The notes beneath the pieces are model-generated. The model was not told the DNA's origin. It did not search any database and was given only the letters and a program-made list of their open reading frames with translations. Below, in pieces: positions 34,011-42,766 of a stretch of 64,000 nt of DNA. The stretch is from Flavobacteriaceae bacterium UBA6231. GTDB lineage: Bacteria > Bacteroidota > Bacteroidia > Flavobacteriales > Flavobacteriaceae. The translations under genes were made by a program, and so were the position numbers. The stretch covers positions 154,958 to 218,957 of the forward strand of contig DJWL01000088.1 in the NCBI GenBank assembly GCA_002441545.1, in the 5' to 3' direction. Position 1 is the stretch's first letter, and every line of letters starts with the position of its first letter.

Positions 34011-35753
34011 TTATTCCTCTTTTGAAGTATTTGAGTAGGCATTATGAGCTTCTCGATGGATTAGTCCAGTTTCAACAAATTTGGAGATGTAACCTTCTGC
34101 TGTTTTATGGGGAATGCTGTGCTTATCCGCCATATCCAAATAATCTTGTCTAGAAAATTGTTTTGGTAAACTATCTAGAAAACGCTCTTTGCGATTTTGG
34201 CGTTTTGGTGCATTTGGCTCCATTGGTAAATCGTTGAATACTTTGCTACTGTGTTTAATGAGAATTTTAATGCAATTTAAAGCGTTTTGAAAGTCTATAT
34301 CCTCACATTGCTTCACGTTTGTCACTTCACCATCTTCCATAATCCTAAACGCCGTAAAAAGCATCATTAAACGAAAAGCTATCAAGCCTAATCGTCGCAC
34401 CGTAGCCATATATTCTTCTGGCTGCAAATTGAGGTATTTGGTTTGCAAAGATTCGAAAAAGACATTAAACTGTTGTTGCTGTGAGAGAGATAAACCTATC
34501 TCTATTTCAGGATTATTTTTAAGGGTTTTGTACAGTTCCAAAAATTCCTGACCTAATTGTGAATAATAATCGTCCAATCCTGTTTTGAAATTTGATTCAA
34601 ATACATTTTTCCAATGTGGTTTGATATTCATATAGTAGAATATAAACCTACTGAACAACCCATTTTCGGCGTTTGGAATAAGTGTTGCCACTTGCTTTGG
34701 AGTACCAGAAAGTACAGTTGACAAACAAGGTCTTTCAATATCCACATATTCCCTATCTGTCCTGCGATAGTAGCTAATGGTTTCGTGATGGAATGCTTTG
34801 CGGAACCCATCGGAATAATTGCCGTAATCGCTTTTAAATGCTTGTGCCAAGGTATCGCCTTCGGTTTCGAAAATCAATCCTCTACCTTCATTATCCGATA
34901 TCAATTGATATACACCTGTTACGCTGTTATTGGCAGGAATGAACAACATTCTTTCAGGTGGCTTGCTCGGTTTTTCCATATTTTCATTCTTGCCTTTATT
35001 CATGTTATAGGTTGCGTTTTCAACTTCAAATTGCTGCTTCAATACTTTAGCCTGGTCACTCATAATCTTATGAACAGGGTTTACCAATCCTTTTATCTGG
35101 TTCAGTCTTCCTTTACCTGCAGATGCAGGTGCGGTTACAAATAAGTACAAATTGCTAAACACTTTTTTCTGGTCATACACCCCAAATAGTTTGGGGAAAC
35201 AGGCACTAAAGGCCGTCAGTGCTCCCAACAATAAAATATCCTTTTCCTCTGGACTGCCTGCTGGCTCCACAACTTGTTGCAAAAACAGTGGCAAGTTGTT
35301 GTAAACAGTATCAGGAATGGTTGGCATGGATTGTTGAACACTCTCCTTTTCTGATTTTGGCAATGCTATTTCATCATTTTTTTGAGTTCTAATTCCTGCA
35401 TGATGTGCGTGGTGGTAAAATGTTGCGATAGTGATGCCGTGACCTTTCGCCTTTAAACACTTATCAAACTGTTCGTCACATTCTTTTGTTTCGTAATTTA
35501 TATAGGTCCTACTAATGCGATGAAAATAATCTCTTCCAATTTCCCCGAATCCATCTGCAAGTGCGAAGCCTAAAGCCCGCCATACTTGGTAATTTCCTGT
35601 TATGTCAATTCCTAATTTTTCTATTTCTGATATATAGGAATCTATATCATTGTTGGGAATTGATACACTTTTAATAGCTGGAATAGCCTTTTTAGGTTGA
35701 GCTTCCTTTTCAGGAAGCTCCAACCATTTTTTAGGGTTAAATGTTTTGCTCAT
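34011..35753 (-). CDS. DUF3987 protein with primase C-terminal-like domain (replication module)
   Basis: I choose the ATG at 35753 (580 residues, MSKTFNPKKW), which overlaps the upstream stop by 4 bp. Residues about 40-130 resemble a PriCT_2 primase-helicase linker domain (YQVWRALGFALADGFGE, FDKCLKAKGHGITIATFYHH). Residues about 160-500 form the DUF3987 P-loop region (FVTAPASAGKGRL as Walker A). The C-terminal part is probably a winged helix (FSRQDYLDMADKHSIPHKTA). Such proteins pair with VirE/BT4734-type primases in Bacteroidota mobile elements and are thought to act in element replication. Translation is probably coupled to the primase gene. Confidence 0.87.
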   Translation of the reverse strand: MSKTFNPKKWLELPEKEAQPKKAIPAIKSVSIPNNDIDSYISEIEKLGIDITGNYQVWRALGFALADGFGEIGRDYFHRISRTYINYETKECDEQFDKCLKAKGHGITIATFYHHAHHAGIRTQKNDEIALPKSEKESVQQSMPTIPDTVYNNLPLFLQQVVEPAGSPEEKDILLLGALTAFSACFPKLFGVYDQKKVFSNLYLFVTAPASAGKGRLNQIKGLVNPVHKIMSDQAKVLKQQFEVENATYNMNKGKNENMEKPSKPPERMLFIPANNSVTGVYQLISDNEGRGLIFETEGDTLAQAFKSDYGNYSDGFRKAFHHETISYYRRTDREYVDIERPCLSTVLSGTPKQVATLIPNAENGLFSRFIFYYMNIKPHWKNVFESNFKTGLDDYYSQLGQEFLELYKTLKNNPEIEIGLSLSQQQQFNVFFESLQTKYLNLQPEEYMATVRRLGLIAFRLMMLFTAFRIMEDGEVTNVKQCEDIDFQNALNCIKILIKHSSKVFNDLPMEPNAPKRQNRKERFLDSLPKQFSRQDYLDMADKHSIPHKTAEGYISKFVETGLIHREAHNAYSNTSKEE

Positions 35754-36658
35754 AATGCTTGATGTCTTGAGTGTAAAAAGGCTGTTGGGTCGTATGGTAG
35801 AAAGCAAGCTCTGGAAACATCTTTCCCCGACTGGTCAACCTCAATGTTATACGTGTGTTTTATGTAATTTGCTATTGCCTTGAAATACTCACTATGTGAT
35901 ACTTCAGAAATATCGATGCGAATTATCCATTTGAGTCCATCACCAGATGGAGAAACGAACAGCATTTCGGTTTCAAAATATTCATCGTTGAGTAATTGAC
36001 TTTTCAGTTCTTGAAGATTCTCCAAGTGGTCGAAGTCAATTGCCATTAAACTTGAATGTTTGATTAAGTCGGCATCGTTTCGCTTTTCAAATACTCCCGA
36101 AAATGTAACGTAATCGAAATTATTCGCTTTGAATTTCCGTGCTTCCTTGACATCCTGAATGCTTCTTAACTTTTCAGTAATAGCTTTGTAGTTGTCAGAA
36201 GTAATCAATTGGAATATATCATGTAAACGAAGTGTTTCCGCAGGAAATACATTGCGAACCGGTGCTTTGAAAAAACTACAATCCGTATACCAGCTATCAT
36301 CAGGACCATCTAACCAATCCAAATCGTTTGTTTGTTTTGCCGTAAGATTCAGATGCATTGCTTCATTAATCTTGGCCAATACATCTTCCTCATTGGAAAG
36401 CTTGAAATGATATTGTGCGAAATCAAACACATCCCCATTAAAGTTTAGTAATTCTTCGTCTTTATGGGTTGCAATCACTCCATCGATATGGATTCGCAAG
36501 GTTTCTTTGCCACCATTAAATGGGTTTCGGGTTATCCCGCAGTCCCTTCCTTTTACGGAAAGGACTGTAGTTTCAGGATAATACTGTCTCAACACATAGG
36601 CGTAAATATTTAAACCATAATGTGTTCTATCCAAAATTGCTTGCCTACTTACTTCCAT
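35750..36658 (-). CDS. BT4734/VirE N-terminal domain primase-like protein
   Basis: The 302-residue protein carries a VirE/BT4734-type primase-polymerase-like domain in its C-terminal half: SLMAIDFDHLENLQELKSQL, then MLFVSPSGDGLKWIIRID and DVSRACFLPYDP. The N-terminal part (LSVKGRDCGITRNPFNGGKE, GDVFDFAQYHFK) resembles the small CHC2-type or DNA-binding module often found ahead of it. It lies between an HTH gene (14-bp overlap) and DUF3987 (4-bp overlap) in a compact operon. It would start replication of the excised island; that role is inferred. Confidence 0.83.
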   Translation of the reverse strand: MEVSRQAILDRTHYGLNIYAYVLRQYYPETTVLSVKGRDCGITRNPFNGGKETLRIHIDGVIATHKDEELLNFNGDVFDFAQYHFKLSNEEDVLAKINEAMHLNLTAKQTNDLDWLDGPDDSWYTDCSFFKAPVRNVFPAETLRLHDIFQLITSDNYKAITEKLRSIQDVKEARKFKANNFDYVTFSGVFEKRNDADLIKHSSLMAIDFDHLENLQELKSQLLNDEYFETEMLFVSPSGDGLKWIIRIDISEVSHSEYFKAIANYIKHTYNIEVDQSGKDVSRACFLPYDPTAFLHSRHQAL

Positions 36659-36941
36659 GTTGTTTGAAATTATGGTTATAGTAGTTGTCTTGAAGCAATT
36701 GCTCTAAATCTGACACCTTGTAATAGAACTTCCCTTGGATTTTGCTGTATGGCAGTGTTCCATTATCCCTAAAGGTCTGTAGTGTGCGCTTGCTAATATG
36801 CAAGGTTTGCAATACGTCTTGATTGTCCAACCAAGTTTCCTTTAACAGTTCAGCCCTTGATTGTCTGAAAATGTCCAACCGGGCTTTCATGTCCTTAATT
36901 TCTTGGGAAAGCGCCAAGATTAACTCGATGATTTCAGTCAT
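36645..36941 (-). CDS. Helix-turn-helix (excisionase-like) protein, 98 aa
   Basis: The N-terminus is a short amphipathic helix (ELILALSQEIKDMKARLDIF). A HTH_17/MerR-like winged helix follows (LDNQDVLQTLHISKRTLQTF, NGTLPYSKIQGKFYYKVSDL). Proteins of this build in Bacteroidota mobile elements act as excisionases or regulators. It overlaps the next HTH gene by 4 bp (ATGA type) and the primase gene by 14 bp. Confidence 0.87.
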   Translation of the reverse strand: MTEIIELILALSQEIKDMKARLDIFRQSRAELLKETWLDNQDVLQTLHISKRTLQTFRDNGTLPYSKIQGKFYYKVSDLEQLLQDNYYNHNFKQHGSK

Positions 36942-37240
36942 AACTTCACCGCTCCTTTCTTAATTAAGAAGTCGGCAGCTTGCTGCTCGATTTCGTCTTG
37001 AGAGTTCATACGGTTGCGCAATAACCATCGGTCTAATTCCTCACGTTGGAAGTAAATCTTTTTGCCATTCGGTTTATAATGTGGAATGGCTCCCGTACTT
37101 GTGAGTTTGTACAAGTGCGATTGGGAAAGTTCTAAATAATTGCAAGTTTCATTAAAATTCAATACTTGCTTTTGCATCGTTTGTTGCTCCTGCAACATTT
37201 TTTCGATGCGGTTCAATTGTTCTGTGATGTTTGAGTCCAT
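36938..37240 (-). CDS. Helix-turn-helix (excisionase-like) protein, 100 aa
   Basis: This 100-residue protein has a coiled N-terminus (LNRIEKMLQEQQTMQK) and a HTH_17 domain (NFNETCNYLELSQSHLYKLT, GAIPHYKPNGKKIYFQREEL). It heads the four-gene replication/excision operon on the minus strand. The related 98-residue protein follows at once, so the operon encodes two different DNA-binding proteins of the same class. Confidence 0.87.
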   Translation of the reverse strand: MDSNITEQLNRIEKMLQEQQTMQKQVLNFNETCNYLELSQSHLYKLTSTGAIPHYKPNGKKIYFQREELDRWLLRNRMNSQDEIEQQAADFLIKKGAVKL

Positions 37241-37364
37241 CTTTATTTGTGATTAAAATAAATAAGGACATCAGGCCTAATGTCATTCTTGTTTTTCAAG
37301 AACATGACAAAGGTTGAAAAACTCTGATTTTTAAAGCGGGAGAGTTTTAGTAGAGTGTGAGATT

Positions 37365-37393
37365 ACAATGAGTTTTCTAATTATTCTCATTGT
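37365..37393. repeat. Hairpin between the 314-aa gene and the HTH operon
   Basis: ACAATGAG (37365-37372) and CTCATTGT (37386-37393) form an 8-bp stem followed on the plus strand by T residues. It lies just beyond the stop of the minus-strand 314-aa gene. It could limit read-through, though the T-run is on the opposite side for that gene. Confidence 0.45.
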
Positions 37394-37396
37394 TTT

Positions 37397-38341
37397 TTAT
37401 TGCATTTGTTTGAAGATATTATCAATGATTTCCTTTTTTAGAGGTTCTTTACTTTTGGTATAAAGGTTTTGTGCAGTGAGAGGTTTACCTGATTTAGTGA
37501 AAAAAAGCCCTGTTGATTCAATAAATGTTGGATTCAGGTTTTTAAAGCTATTCTGTAATTTTTTAATTATATATTTAAACTCGGTTGTCTTACAATCTAA
37601 ATAGATTTCTTTTTTGTAATCTATAATATCTTTGGCAATAAATAAATTATGTAGGTCCTCAACATCTGTTTTTGTATCAAGCAAATCAATACTTAATTGC
37701 AACCTCTTTAAAATTTTCAATAACCAGTCAGGGTCTTGGTTCAAGTAACCAAATGATGATTTAGTCTTGCTTGAAGGTTTCAAAGGTTTTTTAAATACTT
37801 CTATTTTAGGAGTATTCATTTTTTCAATCATTGCTGCATCAAATTCAGAATCATTGAAATACTTTTCCGCAATTTCTGGAATGGTAAACAAATCGTGTTC
37901 TGAATATTGGCCGTATTGCTCTTGCAATTCAACATATAGCCTTATGGCTGACACTTTAAGGTAATGGATGATATAATTGTCATCATTTCCTAAATCGTCC
38001 GTTATAGCCCTGTCACCAACGTATTTTGCAATATCATTTAGATACTTATCAAATTTATTCGATAGTACTGTGTAGGTATATTTATTTTCATATATCGTTG
38101 CATTTTGGGGAAAGTCAGTGACAAATGAAAGAATTTCCGTTTCAGTTTGATTAAAAATCAATTTCTGATAATATTGCTTTTTGCTGCTTAAGGGTCTTTT
38201 AAAATTTAATTTGAAAATGCCATTTGTAGCAATAGAATCTAGCTTTATATCTGGAAGTAAGATTTGGTATTCTCTTTCTGACCTATGGTCCCGATGTAAA
38301 CCTTTAGTAATGGAAACTAAATTTGAAAATATGTTATTCAT
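37397..38341 (-). CDS. Hypothetical island protein (314 aa) next to integrase
   Basis: The protein is soluble and charged. It has an N-terminal segment (VSITKGLHRDHRSEREYQIL), a middle helical part (YIIHYLKVSAIRLYVELQEQYG) and a C-terminal half (PDWLLKILKRLQLSIDLLDT) resembling uncharacterised Bacteroidota proteins found beside tyrosine integrases. I cannot name the family with confidence. Its stop and start are close to the integrase gene (start codon shares base 38341 with the integrase stop), so it is probably translated together with it. Confidence 0.72.
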   Translation of the reverse strand: MNNIFSNLVSITKGLHRDHRSEREYQILLPDIKLDSIATNGIFKLNFKRPLSSKKQYYQKLIFNQTETEILSFVTDFPQNATIYENKYTYTVLSNKFDKYLNDIAKYVGDRAITDDLGNDDNYIIHYLKVSAIRLYVELQEQYGQYSEHDLFTIPEIAEKYFNDSEFDAAMIEKMNTPKIEVFKKPLKPSSKTKSSFGYLNQDPDWLLKILKRLQLSIDLLDTKTDVEDLHNLFIAKDIIDYKKEIYLDCKTTEFKYIIKKLQNSFKNLNPTFIESTGLFFTKSGKPLTAQNLYTKSKEPLKKEIIDNIFKQMQ

Positions 38342-39435
38342 TATAAATCCAATTGAATACGGTTGGCGGCATCTTTCTTTTTGTCGTCGATTACCTTTGC
38401 ATAAATCTGGGTTGTTCTCAATTCTTTATGGCCTAATAATTTTGATACTGTATAAATATCAGTACCCAAAGTTAATTGCAAAGTTGCATACGTATGACGC
38501 GCGCAATGAAAGGTAATACTTTTTGTGATTCCTGCTTTCATCATCCATTGTTGTAACTTTAAATTAGACCAGGCACTATAATGTAAATCTTTGAAGATTT
38601 TATCTTTTGGCTCTCCTTCTTCTCCTAGTAATTCCCTAGCTTGTTCAGAAATAGGTAATGTTTCCGCTCCTTTTGTTTTCTTTTGTCTGAATCGTATATA
38701 GTATCCCATTTCTTTAGAATGCTGTACCTCTGACCATATTAACTTTTCAATGTCTGACCATCTTAATCCGGTTATTGCTGAAAATATAAAAGCTTTCTTT
38801 AGTAGAGGCAACTCACATTCTGTATTGGCAGCTCGTTGTAATTCATCAAGCGTTAAGAATTCTCGTTGAGGTTCCCCTTGTTTAAAATACTCAACACCAG
38901 TGGCAGGATTCATTTTTAAAATTCCATCTTTTACTGCATGTTTTAAAGCAGCTGCGAATTTCCCATAATAGGAATATTTGGAGTTTTGAGAAAGCTTTTT
39001 TCCTGCTCTTGCAATGGCATCCTTGTCCAAATAATCTCTGAACCTTTCAACAAATATTTTGTCAATATCCTGAAAACTGACATCATGTGGACAGAAAGCC
39101 TTCAGATGTTTTAACATGCTATTCCAATTGCCATAATTTCCAGCACTTGTATTCTTCTTTTCTACCAATGTTGAAACATAGGTAATAAAGCTTCCTTTTA
39201 ACTTCTCAATATCTCGAAAGCCATAAATGCCGTTTTGGATTTCAATTTGGCGTTGTGCACAAATGGTTTCAGCCAATTGCTTGGTTTTCTTGTTGACTTC
39301 TCTTTCTGTTTTGGTTTGAGGATTAGGCGTAAGATATAATCTCAAATACTCTGTTTTTCTTTTGCCCTTATGGTAGTAGTCCAAATACAAACTAATACTG
39401 TCATTCTTTTTGCGCTGTCTTAATGTAACTTTCAT
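38341..39435 (-). CDS. Tyrosine-type site-specific recombinase (integrase)
   Basis: The 364-residue protein has an N-terminal arm-binding part (MKVTLRQRKKNDSISLYLDY), a SAM-like core-binding domain (about 105-200) and a catalytic domain. The catalytic residues are Arg in TGLRWSDIEKL, Lys in RQKKTKGAE, His and Arg in FHCARHTYAT, His in LLGHKEL and Tyr in TTQIYAKV. It lies close to the mnmE-side attachment repeat and is the evident integrase of the island. Its length and domains match Bacteroidota ICE, NBU and island integrases. Confidence 0.95.
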   Translation of the reverse strand: MKVTLRQRKKNDSISLYLDYYHKGKRKTEYLRLYLTPNPQTKTEREVNKKTKQLAETICAQRQIEIQNGIYGFRDIEKLKGSFITYVSTLVEKKNTSAGNYGNWNSMLKHLKAFCPHDVSFQDIDKIFVERFRDYLDKDAIARAGKKLSQNSKYSYYGKFAAALKHAVKDGILKMNPATGVEYFKQGEPQREFLTLDELQRAANTECELPLLKKAFIFSAITGLRWSDIEKLIWSEVQHSKEMGYYIRFRQKKTKGAETLPISEQARELLGEEGEPKDKIFKDLHYSAWSNLKLQQWMMKAGITKSITFHCARHTYATLQLTLGTDIYTVSKLLGHKELRTTQIYAKVIDDKKKDAANRIQLDL

Positions 39436-39441
39436 AGTAAA

Positions 39442-39807
39442 TCAATTAAAAAGGTTTTCAATTTGCCAACGAGCAACTATATGTTTTCTACCAAAGGGAA
39501 CCGCTTTTAAACGTCCTTGTTGAATCATTCTTTGAATGGTCCATCTACTTACACCAATGAGTTGAGAAGCTTCTGTAACGCTTAAAAAATCCTTGTTGTT
39601 TACAGCATCTTGATTGTAGTGATTAACGATTTCTCTTGGCTGTTGCACAGCCTTATCAAGTGTAGTTTGTATTTTCTCATTGCGCTTACGTACTTTATAA
39701 GCTTTCTTCGCACAGGTATCGCCGCAATAATTAGTGACAGTAGTACGAGCAGTAAAGGCCTTACCGCAATGTTTACAGGATTTTGGAATGAATAAATTAC
39801 TGCTCAT
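39442..39807 (-). CDS. Zinc-ribbon plus HTH (excisionase-like) protein
   Basis: I choose the ATG at 39807 (121 residues, MSSNLFIPKSCKHCGKAF). The N-terminus has a four-Cys zinc-ribbon-like motif (CKHCGK and YCGDTC). The C-terminus is a HTH_17 excisionase-like domain (LSVTEASQLIGVSRWTIQRM, GRLKAVPFGRKHIVARW). It is the gene nearest the att site and lies 6 bp upstream of the integrase, so it probably controls excision or integrase expression. Confidence 0.85.
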   Translation of the reverse strand: MSSNLFIPKSCKHCGKAFTARTTVTNYCGDTCAKKAYKVRKRNEKIQTTLDKAVQQPREIVNHYNQDAVNNKDFLSVTEASQLIGVSRWTIQRMIQQGRLKAVPFGRKHIVARWQIENLFN

Positions 39808-39886
39808 AAATGGTGCTTTATGTAGCGTTATGGTGCAACGTGGGGCAATATGGTGCATCATTTCGCCAATCTATTTGCCAACGGAA

Positions 39887-39965
39887 TTGGGCAACAAATC
39901 CGTATTTAAGGCAACAGATACACAACAAATATAATGAAAAAAGCACAAATAAGCAACAAGTAAAA
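39887..39965. promoter_or_regulatory. Putative integrase arm-type sites, right end
   Basis: TTGGGCAACAAAT (39887-39899), AGGCAACAGAT (39909-39919) and AAGCAACAAGTAAAA (39951-39965) share a GCAACA core. The first and third have close matches at the left end of the island (13289-13301, 13337-13347). Integrase or excisionase binding is inferred. Confidence 0.45.
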
Positions 39966-40014
39966 GAATATAAAGTGAAGAAAAACAATAAGTTAACAAG
40001 CAAAAGAAGGTAAG

Positions 40015-40029
40015 TTACTTCCCGATGCA
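40015..40029 (-). repeat. Right attachment site core (attR-like), end of mnmE
   Basis: TTACTTCCCGATGCA is exactly the last four codons and stop of mnmE on the minus strand. It is repeated with one mismatch at 13236-13250. Confidence 0.78.
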
Positions 40030-41403
40030 GAAGTTTGCAAAAATATTACCCAGTAAATCATCATTTGTGATTTCACCAGTGATTTCACCAAAGTGATACA
40101 AAGCTTGACGGATATCAATAGCTAATAAGTCGCCTGACAGTCCAGAATCTAAGCCATTTTTTACCTTTTGAATTTCTTCAAAAGCCTTTAAAAGCGCATC
40201 ATAATGACGAGAATTGGTGATGATGGTTTCATTATTTCTTAAAGCACCTGTATTAATTAATTTAAGAAGTGAATTGGTTAACTGTTCTACACCAAAACCT
40301 GTCTTAGCCGATAATAAGTTGATTTCTGGAATTTCAGCTTTCATCATTTCAATTTGCGAATTGTTGATCTGATCTATTTTATTAGCAATAACAATGAGTG
40401 GTTTTTGAGGATATTTATTTTTAATTTTTTCAAGTTCTACTTTAAATTCTGTACTATGAGCTTTAAACTGAGTACTATCAAATAAATAAATAACAACTTG
40501 AGCTTGGTCAATTTTTTCAAATGTTTTTTTAATCCCTATACTTTCAACTACATCTTTAGTTTCTCTAATACCAGCTGTATCAATAAAACGAAACCCTATT
40601 CCTCCTATTGTAATTTCATCTTCAATAGTATCTCGTGTTGTGCCTGCAATTTCAGAAACAATGGCTCTTTCTTCATTTAATAATGCATTTAAAAGCGTTG
40701 ATTTACCTACGTTAGGTTCTCCAACTATTGCCACAGGAATGCCATTTTTTATTACGTTACCAACTGCAAACGAATCAATTAAACGCTTTAAAACAAAGCT
40801 AATACGCTCTACTAATTCTTTAAATTTGGTTCTATCAGCAAACTCAACATCTTCTTCAGCAAAATCTAATTCAAGCTCTATTAAGGAAGCAAAGTTTAAA
40901 AGTTCTTCACGAAGTTTGGCTATTTCTGATGAAAAGCCTCCACGCATTTGCTGCATTGCTATTTGATGAGATGCTTCGTTATCACTGGCAATTAAATCGG
41001 CAACTGCTTCTGCCTGACTTAAATCTAATTTTCCATTTAAAAAAGCTCGAAGCGTGAACTCTCCTGCTGATGCCATTCTACAACCATTTCTTAAAAATAA
41101 TTGAATGATTTCCTGTTGTATATAATGAGAGCCATGACACGAAATTTCAATAACATTTTCACCAGTATATGAATTTGGATTTTTAAAAATTGAAACTAGT
41201 ACTTCATCAATTGTTTTAGCACCATCAATAATATGCCCCAAATGAATGGTATGCGTTTTTTGCTTTGATAAATGCTTACCTGAAATTGACTTAAATTGCT
41301 TTTCTGCAATAGTAATAGCATCTTTTCCAGATAATCTTATAACGGCAATTGCACCAGCACCAGAAGGTGTGGCTAAGGCAACTATGGTATCGTTATAAAT
41401 CAT
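40015..41403 (-). CDS. mnmE: tRNA modification GTPase MnmE (TrmE)
   Basis: The 462-residue protein has the full MnmE layout. An N-terminal folate-binding domain (DTIVALATPSGAGAIAVIRL) is followed by a helical domain that holds the inserted G domain: G1 GEPNVGKSTLLN, switch region GTTRDT, G3 DTAG and G4 ANKID. The C-terminal motif FCIGK carries the conserved Cys. With MnmG it makes the 5-(carboxymethyl)aminomethyl group on wobble uridines of certain tRNAs. The last codons coincide with the island attachment core, so the present 3' end derives from the island yet keeps the protein intact. Confidence 0.97.
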   Translation of the reverse strand: MIYNDTIVALATPSGAGAIAVIRLSGKDAITIAEKQFKSISGKHLSKQKTHTIHLGHIIDGAKTIDEVLVSIFKNPNSYTGENVIEISCHGSHYIQQEIIQLFLRNGCRMASAGEFTLRAFLNGKLDLSQAEAVADLIASDNEASHQIAMQQMRGGFSSEIAKLREELLNFASLIELELDFAEEDVEFADRTKFKELVERISFVLKRLIDSFAVGNVIKNGIPVAIVGEPNVGKSTLLNALLNEERAIVSEIAGTTRDTIEDEITIGGIGFRFIDTAGIRETKDVVESIGIKKTFEKIDQAQVVIYLFDSTQFKAHSTEFKVELEKIKNKYPQKPLIVIANKIDQINNSQIEMMKAEIPEINLLSAKTGFGVEQLTNSLLKLINTGALRNNETIITNSRHYDALLKAFEEIQKVKNGLDSGLSGDLLAIDIRQALYHFGEITGEITNDDLLGNIFANFCIGK

Positions 41404-41416
41404 GTTAATAATTGGC

Positions 41417-42247
41417 TTAAACTAAATAAATTCCATCAGGTTTAATATCAATCAAACGCTGTTTATAAAGAGTTCCAATAGCTTTTTTGAAATTCTTTTT
41501 ACTCATTTGAAGTGAATCTTTAATTGCTTCTGGTTCTGACTTATCGGTAAGATTTAAAAAACCTCCATTATCATGTAATTCATGCATAATTAACTCTGCA
41601 TTTGGCTCAATATTTCTGTACCCTATTTGTCCTAAAGAAATGTCCAGTTTATTTCCTGGTCTAATCTTTTTTACAATGCCTTTCAATCTATCACCAATAC
41701 TTAAATCTTTAAAAATGGAATCTTTATAAATCAATCCTGCATGAACTTTATTTACTATTACATTCATTCCAATTTCTGAAGGATGAGAAACAATTAGTTC
41801 TACCTCATCAAATTCTTTTACAGTAAGTTTATTATTGTCTAAAAAGTTATTTGTTTTACTTGATGCAGCTAATCTTCCTGTTTTTTCATCTAGATAGCAA
41901 TACACTAAATACCATCCGCCAGATTTCATTTTAAAGGCTTGTTCTTTAAAAGGGCAAAAAAGTTCTTTAACCAATCCCCAATCTAAAAAAGCACCATAAT
42001 CAGTTACTTGGTTACAGCGTAAAACAGCAAAATCGTGTAATTTTATATAAGGTTTATCTGTAGTTGCTACTAAACGTTCTTCGTTATCTAAATACACAAA
42101 AACATCTATTTTATCCCAAATTTTAAATGCTTCTGGAACATATCTGTTTGGCAACAATACTTCATTGCCTTCTTCATCTGCAATATAAAGACCTTGTACT
42201 GCTTCCCTAATAATTTCTAATGTGTTTGTTTGCCCTAAATGTATCAT
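41417..42247 (-). CDS. CvfB-like S1 RNA-binding protein
   Basis: I choose the ATG at 42247 (276 residues, MIHLGQTNTLEIIREAVQGL). The protein follows the CvfB/YitL layout of S1-like domains: GLYIADEEGNEVLLPNRYVP, then QVTDYGAFLDWGLVKELFCP, and LSIGDRLKGIVKKIRPGNKL. A C-terminal winged helix follows (SLQMSKKNFKKAIGTLYKQR). In Staphylococcus aureus CvfB influences virulence gene expression and binds RNA. In Bacteroidota the role is unclear. It lies upstream of mnmE with a short gap and may be co-transcribed. Confidence 0.88.
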   Translation of the reverse strand: MIHLGQTNTLEIIREAVQGLYIADEEGNEVLLPNRYVPEAFKIWDKIDVFVYLDNEERLVATTDKPYIKLHDFAVLRCNQVTDYGAFLDWGLVKELFCPFKEQAFKMKSGGWYLVYCYLDEKTGRLAASSKTNNFLDNNKLTVKEFDEVELIVSHPSEIGMNVIVNKVHAGLIYKDSIFKDLSIGDRLKGIVKKIRPGNKLDISLGQIGYRNIEPNAELIMHELHDNGGFLNLTDKSEPEAIKDSLQMSKKNFKKAIGTLYKQRLIDIKPDGIYLV

Positions 42248-42284
42248 GCTGCAAAGGTAATGATATTCATGTTTTTTAAATAAA

Positions 42285-42310
42285 AAAGCGTTGCTATATT
42301 GCAACGCTTT
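42285..42310 (-). terminator. Intrinsic terminator of the DUF2853 gene
   Basis: A perfect 10-bp stem AAAGCGTTGC/GCAACGCTTT with a 6-nt loop lies 24 bp beyond the DUF2853 stop and is followed on the minus strand by T residues. Confidence 0.88.
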
Positions 42311-42333
42311 AAAATATTATATTTTAGCAATTA

Positions 42334-42672
42334 TTAATAAACAGATTCTTTTTTGAAATGTTTAGTTAATAAATAATAAACTACTGCTCTATATTTATTT
42401 TTATTAGACAAACCATATGTTTCAATAACGGATGCAATACCTTTATCTAAATCAGCACTGTCTTTTAATCCTAATTTTTTAATTAAAAAATTGTTTTTTA
42501 CCGTTGCTAATTCAGCCTCATCAGTACCTGAAACTGTTGAAGAATCGGCATTATAAATTGATGGTCCGCAACCAATAGTAACCTTAGTTAATAAATCCAT
42601 ATCTGCATTAATTCCACATTTTTCTTTTAAATCAGCTGCATATTTTGCAATTAACTCATCTCTTTTGCTCAT
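42334..42672 (-). CDS. DUF2853 family protein
   Basis: The 112-residue protein matches DUF2853: MSKRDELIAKYAADLKEKCG at the start, then LLTKVTIGCGPSIYNADSST and YRAVVYYLLTKHF. The family is small, cytosolic and conserved in Bacteroidota and Proteobacteria, with no known function. It has its own terminator downstream and stands between the men cluster and cvfB. Confidence 0.9.
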   Translation of the reverse strand: MSKRDELIAKYAADLKEKCGINADMDLLTKVTIGCGPSIYNADSSTVSGTDEAELATVKNNFLIKKLGLKDSADLDKGIASVIETYGLSNKNKYRAVVYYLLTKHFKKESVY

Positions 42673-42766
42673 AATAAATGTTTTAAGTTATATAATAAAT
42701 TAAGTATTTTTAAATATAACTATTATGAAACAAGTAAAATAAAAAGTCGCATTAATTTTTTGTTAA

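Larger units (their letters stand above)
13236..40029. mobile_element. Genomic island integrated at the 3' end of mnmE
   Basis: A 15-bp direct repeat, TTACTTYCCGATGCA, occurs at 13236-13250 and 40015-40029 with one mismatch. On the minus strand both copies read Cys-Ile-Gly-Lys-stop, the invariant end of MnmE. A tyrosine recombinase gene (38341-39435) and excisionase-like genes lie next to the mnmE-side repeat. The 3' end of mnmE/trmE is a known integration target, for instance of Salmonella genomic island 1. The island carries an accessory metabolic module, defence genes and a replication module. It lacks any relaxase, type IV secretion or virion genes that I can recognise, so it would depend on another element for transfer. 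Confidence 0.8.

Noticed and set aside
40015..40029. Chance match of the attachment repeat
   Set aside because: 14 of 15 bases match, both copies encode the same four codons and stop, the orientation is direct, an integrase is adjacent, and subterminal motifs also match.
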